From NCBI GenBank assembly GCA_022564085.1, contig JADFMC010000030.1:1-11030 (forward strand): a stretch of 11,030 bases of DNA, given 5' to 3'. A program made the translations under genes and the position numbers. Source of the DNA: Fidelibacterota bacterium. Its GTDB lineage: Bacteria; Fidelibacterota; Marinisomatia; SCGC-AAA003-L08; TS1B11. Under the pieces are notes generated by a model. It saw only the letters and a list, made by a program, of their open reading frames with translations. It was not told where the DNA came from and made no database searches. Shown piece after piece: positions 7,495 through 11,030 of this stretch; position 1 is the first letter of the stretch; each line of letters opens with the position of its first letter.

Positions 7495-7500
7495 CCACCT
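7495..7500 (-). promoter_or_regulatory. Ribosome-binding site that decides the ispH start
   Basis: AGGTGG on the minus strand lies directly after the dcd stop, 8 nt before the ATG at 7486. The competing GTG at 7498 overlaps this site, so the ATG is preferred. Confidence 0.6.
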
Positions 7501-8058
7501 TCAGTCAATCCTCGGCGTGGTGATACCTACCTGTTTCTGGTACTTCCCATTGCGGTCCTTATACGAGGTCCTGCAAGGCCCGGTTCCTTCAAAAAACAGC
7601 ACCTGGCACAGCCCCTCAAACGAATAGACTTTGGCGGGTAAGGGGGTGGTGTTGGAAATCTCCAGGGTGGCGTAACCCTCCCACTCCGGCTCGAAAGGGG
7701 TGACATTGACGATGATGCCGCAACGGGCGTAGGTAGACTTACCCACACACAGTGTAAGCACATTGCGCGGTATGCGGAAATACTCCACACTGCGCGCCAG
7801 GGCGAAGCTGTTGGGGGGTATAATGCACTCTGATCCCTTGAAATCGACAAATGAGTTGGGATCGACCTGTTTAGGGTCAATGATGGAGTTGTTCACGTTG
7901 GTGAATATTTTGTATTCATCGGCCACCCGCAGATCATACCCATAGGAAGAAATGCCAAACGAAATTTTCCCCTTGCTCACCTGGCCAAGTTCGAACGGTT
8001 CGATCATTCCCTCTTCCCGGGCCATCTTCTCAATCCAGACGTCGGGCATAACCCCCAT
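7501..8058 (-). CDS. dcd: dCTP deaminase
   Basis: 185 residues from the ATG at 8058. It deaminates dCTP to dUTP, the precursor supply for dTMP. The reading frame stays open to 8139, but the extra 27 residues are low-complexity, overlap the preceding gene and have no family counterpart. The ATG at 8058 has AGGAG 5 nt upstream, and the protein then begins MGVMPDVWIEKMA, as Dcd proteins of this subgroup do. Family blocks: ISSYGYDLRVADE (from about residue 36), IIPPNSFALARSVEY, the deaminase motif GKSTYARCGI, VTPFEPEWEGYATLEISN with the catalytic glutamate in TLE, and the C-terminal GKYQKQVGITTPRI that closes over the nucleotide. The long form with PEWEG and LPAK resembles the Dcd subgroup common in alphaproteobacteria. 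A separate Dut would be needed unless it is bifunctional; the sequence alone does not decide this. It lies 8 nt after the DHH gene and 14 nt before ispH. Confidence 0.96.
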   Translation of the reverse strand: MGVMPDVWIEKMAREEGMIEPFELGQVSKGKISFGISSYGYDLRVADEYKIFTNVNNSIIDPKQVDPNSFVDFKGSECIIPPNSFALARSVEYFRIPRNVLTLCVGKSTYARCGIIVNVTPFEPEWEGYATLEISNTTPLPAKVYSFEGLCQVLFFEGTGPCRTSYKDRNGKYQKQVGITTPRID

Positions 8059-8063
8059 GGCTG

Positions 8064-8068
8064 CTCCT
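8064..8068 (-). promoter_or_regulatory. Ribosome-binding site that decides the dcd start
   Basis: AGGAG on the minus strand, 5 nt before the ATG at 8058 and overlapping the TAG stop of the DHH gene. It supports the shorter 185-residue Dcd over the longer open frame. Confidence 0.65.
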
Positions 8069-9155
8069 ACCCACTCTTTCCGTGACCAGCGAGCTTGGCT
8101 TCCAGCAGGGGCAATAACAACTCCAGCACCTGGCGCCACGGTTTCTCCATGACGATACCTGAGGCGAAGGCATGCCCGCCGCCACCTAAACGTTTAGCGA
8201 CATCATTGATAGAGACGCGGCCTTTACTGCGCAGGCTCACTTTGGTCCGCTCCGGAGTCAACTCGGTGATCAGTGCAGCCACCTCCACTCCATCGATAGC
8301 ACGGATAAATTCCGAGAAGCCTTCAATATCTTCCAGCCGGGCGCCGACCTGGGCCAGATGCTCCGCGGTCAATACACACCAGCCAATGCTCTGGTCGTCC
8401 GAATACTCGATGTTTTCCAACAGTTTACCCAGCAGCCGTATTTGAGTATGGCTACGACGCTCAAAGATCTGTTTGTGGATTTCATACGGCCGCAGTCCGG
8501 TCTCCAGCAGATCGATGGCCATCTGGTGGGCCTCGACATTGGTATTGTCATATTTGAAAGAACCGGTATCGGTAACCAAGGCGGTGTATAAGGCCTGGGC
8601 CATGGTAGCTGTCAACGGGCTCTGGCTATAGATTTTCAGAAACCGCCACACCAGTAAACCCGCCGCTGGAGCATTACTATCCACTACTACGTAGCTGTAG
8701 TCCGGTTCCTGCTCACCATGATTGTAAGCAGCCGGGGGGTGGTGATCGATGGTGGCCAGGGTAATTGCGTGCCGCTTGAGGGCAGCGCCCACAGCCCCCA
8801 GCCGCCGGAAATCAGCCAGGTCGAAATCTAGTGCCAGATCGCATCCCGCCAGCCAGGCCTCGTCGCGCGTTGCATCGAACCGCTCCACCCAGCTATGCGG
8901 GTCCAGGAATCGGTAGGGCTCGGGCATGGGGCTGGTGATTAGTGCCCGGCAGTCCTTGCCCAGCGACTTCAAATATTCGCACATGGCCAGCAGGGAACCC
9001 AGTCCATCGCCGTCCGGGTTTTCATGTGTGGAGAGCAGTATACGCCCTGCGGAGGTTAACGCCTCATTCAGGGCCTGGAAGGCCCCCGTCAGATCGCTAT
9101 CGGACTGAGCTACCAGTGTATTGATTCCCTCCTGCTGGTTATCGGCAGTCACCAA
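8067..9155 (-). CDS. DHH/DHHA1 family phosphoesterase, NrnA-like
   Basis: 362 residues, slightly longer than typical NrnA (about 315-340). The N-terminal DHH domain has STHENPDGDGLGS (42-54; metal ligands His44, Asp48, Asp50), ALDFDLADFRRLG (108-120; Asp110), the name-giving DHH in TIDHHPPA (136-142) and TALVTDTGSF (191-200; Asp196). The C-terminal DHHA1 domain has the substrate-binding GGGGHAFASG (324-333). Known NrnA proteins degrade short RNA oligonucleotides and dephosphorylate 3'-phosphoadenosine 5'-phosphate; cyclic-dinucleotide or pApA hydrolysis is also known in the superfamily, so the substrate is open. The 5' end is uncertain. The longest form starts with TTG at 9155, followed at once by GTG, with little ribosome site. 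A strong AGGAGGG (9127-9133) lies inside the reading frame, 10 nt before an in-frame CTG (9114-9116, residue 14). Conserved motifs start only around residue 38, so either start keeps the enzyme intact. It is followed by dcd after 8 nt. Confidence 0.9.
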   Translation of the reverse strand: MVTADNQQEGINTLVAQSDSDLTGAFQALNEALTSAGRILLSTHENPDGDGLGSLLAMCEYLKSLGKDCRALITSPMPEPYRFLDPHSWVERFDATRDEAWLAGCDLALDFDLADFRRLGAVGAALKRHAITLATIDHHPPAAYNHGEQEPDYSYVVVDSNAPAAGLLVWRFLKIYSQSPLTATMAQALYTALVTDTGSFKYDNTNVEAHQMAIDLLETGLRPYEIHKQIFERRSHTQIRLLGKLLENIEYSDDQSIGWCVLTAEHLAQVGARLEDIEGFSEFIRAIDGVEVAALITELTPERTKVSLRSKGRVSINDVAKRLGGGGHAFASGIVMEKPWRQVLELLLPLLEAKLAGHGKSG

Positions 9156-9162
9156 GAATAAT

Positions 9163-9178
9163 CATTCCGTTTGGAATG
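9163..9178. repeat. Small inverted repeat in front of the DHH phosphoesterase gene
   Basis: CATTCC-GTTT-GGAATG: a perfect 6-bp dyad with a 4-base loop, about 8 nt upstream of the TTG start. It could be an operator half-site pair or a leader hairpin that limits ribosome access. Function is not shown by the sequence. Confidence 0.4.
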
Positions 9179-9192
9179 CCTCCCTATAAATC

Positions 9193-9205
9193 ATTGTTAA
9201 ACAAT
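9193..9205. repeat. 13-bp near-symmetric dyad, possible regulator site
   Basis: ATTGTT-A-AACAAT: perfect 6-bp arms around one central base, AT-rich, in the gap between the adenosyltransferase gene and the DHH gene. Its size and symmetry fit a helix-turn-helix dimer site. No regulator gene is in the window to pair it with. Confidence 0.35.
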
Positions 9206-9250
9206 CTGTTACCATGTGCAGCGTCTGTTTCCATCATTAAAACGATCTGA

Positions 9251-9280
9251 AATTTACGCCGAAAAGCGAATGGTTGCCAA
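9251..9280 (-). promoter_or_regulatory. Candidate sigma-70-type promoter for the DHH-dcd-ispH group
   Basis: On the minus strand TTGGCA (9275-9280) matches the -35 consensus in 5 of 6 bases and TAAATT (9251-9256) matches the -10 consensus in 4 of 6, with an 18-nt spacer. Predicted transcripts would start near 9244 and carry a leader of roughly 90 nt containing both dyads at 9163-9205. Weak pattern evidence, but it lies in the only sizeable gap before this gene group. Confidence 0.3.
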
Positions 9281-9310
9281 GGCAGTCCGGTTAGTACCGT
9301 GACGGTTGTC

Positions 9311-9853
9311 CTAAAAGTCGATGCCCGGCTGGGCCTTGATGCCCTGCTGATAGGGATGTTTAACCTCCCGCATCTCGGTCACCAGGTCTGCCTGCTCAAT
9401 CAGGAATTCAGGGGCGCCCCGGCCGGTGATGATCAGGTGGATATTTGACGGCCTGGCCGCCAGCACCCGCTTGACATCCTCCGGCGAGACCAGCCCGGTC
9501 TCAAGCGCTACGTTCAGCTCGTCAGCGATCACCAGGTCGTGTTTGCCGCCCTGCAGGGTACCGACAAGCAGCTCCATGGCCGCCGCCGCGGCCTCCCGGT
9601 GGACTTCCTCAGGCAGGTCGTCATCCTGGATCTTGTAGAAGCCGGCTCCCATGCGATGCAGCTCGAAGCGCTCGCCGAATGCCGCGGCGCCCTTTATCTC
9701 GCCGTACCTCCAGGTACCCTTGATGAATTGGACCATGCACACATTCCACCCATGGCCCAGGGCTCGCAGGGCCGTGCCCAGTGCGGCAGTGGTCTTCCCC
9801 TTCCCCGCGCCGGTGTATACCAGCAGCAGGCCTTTACGGCGGGGACTGATCAT
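9311..9853 (-). CDS. cobO: Cob(I)alamin adenosyltransferase, CobA/CobO/BtuR type
   Basis: 180 residues, a complete member of the CobO family. It transfers the 5'-deoxyadenosyl group of ATP to cob(I)alamin, giving adenosylcobalamin. Seen in the protein: the P-loop TGAGKGKTTAALG (14-26), VQFIKGTW (41-48), the acidic Walker-B-like block HDLVIADELNVAL (105-117), LIITGRGAP (140-148) and the family's C-terminal signature KHPYQQGIKAQPGIDF (165-180). The start is ATG at 9853; a TGA in the same frame four codons upstream excludes a longer product. No strong ribosome site is visible. It stands alone between two gaps. The AdoCbl-dependent mutase about 6 kb further on is a possible consumer of its product. 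I looked for a B12-box riboswitch in the leader and did not find one. The symbols cobA and btuR are used for the same family. Confidence 0.95.
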   Translation of the reverse strand: MISPRRKGLLLVYTGAGKGKTTAALGTALRALGHGWNVCMVQFIKGTWRYGEIKGAAAFGERFELHRMGAGFYKIQDDDLPEEVHREAAAAAMELLVGTLQGGKHDLVIADELNVALETGLVSPEDVKRVLAARPSNIHLIITGRGAPEFLIEQADLVTEMREVKHPYQQGIKAQPGIDF

Positions 9854-10089
9854 GGCAGAAGTTCATCACGGAAAGAGGATATAGAGCGCCGGGAACAATA
9901 CTTATTCTAATCATAAACCAACCGTGGGTTACTTTGATCGAGAGCACCTGCATTAATTAGCATTTTCTCAGCGCTACCTCACCCCAGACACTTCGTGTCG
10001 CCCCTCTCCTTGAGGAGAGGGGACGGCCGCAGGACGGGGGTGAGGTCGCTTGGCCCGCCTCCGGCAGGATCTTCGCGAGTCTCCTGCGG
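9854..10089. other. Intergenic region between nuoN and the adenosyltransferase gene
   Basis: 236 bp. The nuoN-proximal half is GC-rich and structured: CCGCAGGA (10027-10034) is the exact inverse of TCCTGCGG (10082-10089), and a nearby CCGGCAGGA offers a competing partner. The nested palindromic element is at 9976-10046. The half next to the adenosyltransferase gene is AT-rich (about 9898-9966). On the minus strand it has TAGAAT and TATGAT, each 5 of 6 to a -10 box, but neither has a convincing -35 at normal distance. No T-tract follows the stems, so an intrinsic terminator for nuoN is not clear. No B12 riboswitch was recognised. Confidence 0.45.
9976..10046. repeat. Nested palindromic intergenic element (REP/MITE-like)
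   Basis: A 71-bp element closed by perfect 10-bp terminal inverted repeats, ACCTCACCCC (9976-9985) and GGGGTGAGGT (10037-10046). Inside are two more perfect hairpins: GACAC-TTC-GTGTC (9987-9999), and CCCCTCTCCT / AGGAGAGGGG (10001-10022, 10-bp arms around 2 bases, or 9-bp arms around TTGA). The outer CTCACCCC / GGGGTGAG pair around an inner CCCTCTCC / GGAGAGGG stem is the layout of palindromic repeats scattered between genes in many bacterial genomes. No coding capacity. Only this one copy is seen here, so the repeat status is inferred from its form. Confidence 0.7.
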
Positions 10090-11030
10090 TTAAAACAAGC
10101 TCCCGGCCGCCACGGCGCTGTTGGTGACCAGCAGCATGGGAAATATCCCCAGCCCCAGAGCGACCACCACCAGCAGCACCAGCACCGGGACCAGTGTGGC
10201 AGGAAGGGCCACAGGGCTCTCCTCCTCCGCCGTCTCCATATACATGGCCACCACCGGCCGCAGATAATAATAGACTGAAACCAGGCTATTTAGAACCGCC
10301 AGCACCACTAACCAAATGTAGCCTTCGCTCACCGCCGCGCTGAAAATAAAGAACTTGCCGAAGAACCCGGCGGTGGGTGGGAAGCCCGCCAGGGACAACA
10401 GGGCTAAGGCAAACATTGCTGCCATGACCGGACTACGGCGTGCCAATCCGCGATAATCGGCCACTTCCAGCCCGGCTTCATTTTCCTTTTCAATGGCCGC
10501 TACGATCCCAAAGGCCGCCAGGGTGGTGGCCCCATAGACTGCCAGATAGTAAATAATCCCGAAGGCACTTTCCAACGAACCTACCAGTATGCCTATGGCT
10601 AAATAGCCGGCATGGGCCACACCGGAATAGGCCAGCATTCGCTTCAGGTTATCCTGCCGCAGGGCCGAGAGGTTACCCACTGTCATGGAGAGGGCCGCCA
10701 GGACCCAGATCGCACCCCACCAATGCCGGGTGGTGACGGCAAACACCACCACCACCAGCTTGAGCAGCGCGGCAAAACCGGCCACTTTGGGACCGGTGCT
10801 CAGGAAGGCTGAAATGGAGGTTGGCGCCCCCTCATAGACATCGGGGGCATACATGTGGAATGGCACCAAGGCGACCTTGAAGCTGAAACCGATTAGCAGC
10901 AGGCCGAAACCGGTCAGTGTCAGCGCCGCTGACAAATGGGTATCGTTCAATATCGCCTGGCTGATGGCATCGTAATGGGTGGATCCGGTGCTGCCGTAGA
11001 TCAGGGCCGCGCCGAACAGGAAGAAACCGG
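10090..11030 (-). CDS. nuoN: NADH-quinone oxidoreductase subunit N, C-terminal part (cut by window edge)
   Basis: The frame is open to the right edge, giving the last 312 residues of a protein that is normally about 480. NuoN is one of the three antiporter-like membrane subunits of complex I and moves protons during NADH oxidation by quinone. The fragment has many hydrophobic helices. Conserved features in order: FFLFGAALIYGSTGST close to the edge; GFSFKVALVPFHMYAPDVYEGAP with the helix-7 lysine; LSTGPKVAGF with the broken-helix lysine; LRQDNLKRMLAYSGVAHAGY; and GFPPTAGFFGKFFIF with the helix-12 lysine. A TTG at 10948-10950 could look like a start, but the conserved sequence continues upstream of it without a break. 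The gene ends with TAA at 10090-10092 and is followed by a gap, as expected for the last gene of a nuo operon. Other nuo genes should lie beyond the right edge. Confidence 0.95.
   Translation of the reverse strand, partial: GFFLFGAALIYGSTGSTHYDAISQAILNDTHLSAALTLTGFGLLLIGFSFKVALVPFHMYAPDVYEGAPTSISAFLSTGPKVAGFAALLKLVVVVFAVTTRHWWGAIWVLAALSMTVGNLSALRQDNLKRMLAYSGVAHAGYLAIGILVGSLESAFGIIYYLAVYGATTLAAFGIVAAIEKENEAGLEVADYRGLARRSPVMAAMFALALLSLAGFPPTAGFFGKFFIFSAAVSEGYIWLVVLAVLNSLVSVYYYLRPVVAMYMETAEEESPVALPATLVPVLVLLVVVALGLGIFPMLLVTNSAVAAGSLF

Noticed and set aside
8059..8139. A 27-codon N-terminal extension of dCTP deaminase
   Set aside because: It overlaps the DHH gene and has no counterpart in the family, while the ATG at 8058 has a well-placed AGGAG.
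9976..10046. A CRISPR repeat or intrinsic terminator
   Set aside because: There is a single copy with no spacers, and no T-tract follows the stems in either direction, so neither label is supported.
9854..10089. A cobalamin riboswitch in front of the adenosyltransferase gene
   Set aside because: I could not find a B12-box-like segment or the expected long multi-stem layout; the structured part is the nested palindromic element near nuoN.
10948..10950. TTG as the start of a complete 286-residue protein
   Set aside because: The frame stays open to the window edge and the codons upstream encode conserved NuoN sequence (FFLFGAALIYGSTGST), so this is an internal codon of a truncated nuoN.
1..11030. 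A new defence, toxin-antitoxin, phage or secondary-metabolite system
   Set aside because: Every sizeable minus-strand gene falls into a known core-metabolism family, and no integrase, transposase, nuclease-pair or synthase pattern is present.

Overview
The window comes from a bacterial chromosome that looks GC-rich by eye. The likely source is a respiring, Gram-negative-type bacterium. It encodes a proton-pumping NADH dehydrogenase subunit (NuoN), the haem chaperone of cytochrome c maturation System I (CcmE), the MEP route to isoprenoids (Dxs, IspH) and the DXP-independent vitamin B6 synthase (PdxS/PdxT). I cannot name the phylum. All eleven genes lie on the minus strand, so transcription runs from high to low coordinates. 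There are no rRNA or tRNA genes, no CRISPR array, no phage genes and no insertion sequence.

In transcription order, the window opens inside nuoN, which is cut at the right edge and ends at 10090. A 236-bp gap follows, holding a nested palindromic repeat (9976-10046). Then come a cob(I)alamin adenosyltransferase gene (9311-9853) and a 155-bp gap with small dyads and a possible promoter. The next group is a DHH phosphoesterase (8067-9155), dCTP deaminase (7501-8058) and ispH (6629-7486). After a 90-bp gap with a weak candidate promoter there is a very compact run: pdxS, pdxT, dxs, an acyl-CoA mutase large subunit and a YbdK-type carboxylate-amine ligase (378-6538). Its junctions are a 7-nt overlap, a 4-nt overlap, 3 nt and 1 nt, and several starts are TTG or GTG, which suggests translational coupling. 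A 148-bp gap then leads to the start of ccmE, cut at the left edge.

Several genes fit together biochemically. Dxs and IspH are the first and last enzymes of the MEP pathway. PdxS and Dxs both use glyceraldehyde 3-phosphate. The adenosyltransferase makes the adenosylcobalamin that the acyl-CoA mutase needs. The most informative detail is in that mutase. It belongs to the methylmalonyl-CoA mutase family, but at the two positions that recognise the methylmalonyl carboxylate it has Phe89 and Gln207 instead of Tyr and Arg. That is the isobutyryl-CoA mutase pattern, so a plain methylmalonyl-CoA mutase annotation is probably wrong.

Most of the window is core metabolism. I see no evidence for an undescribed defence or mobile system.
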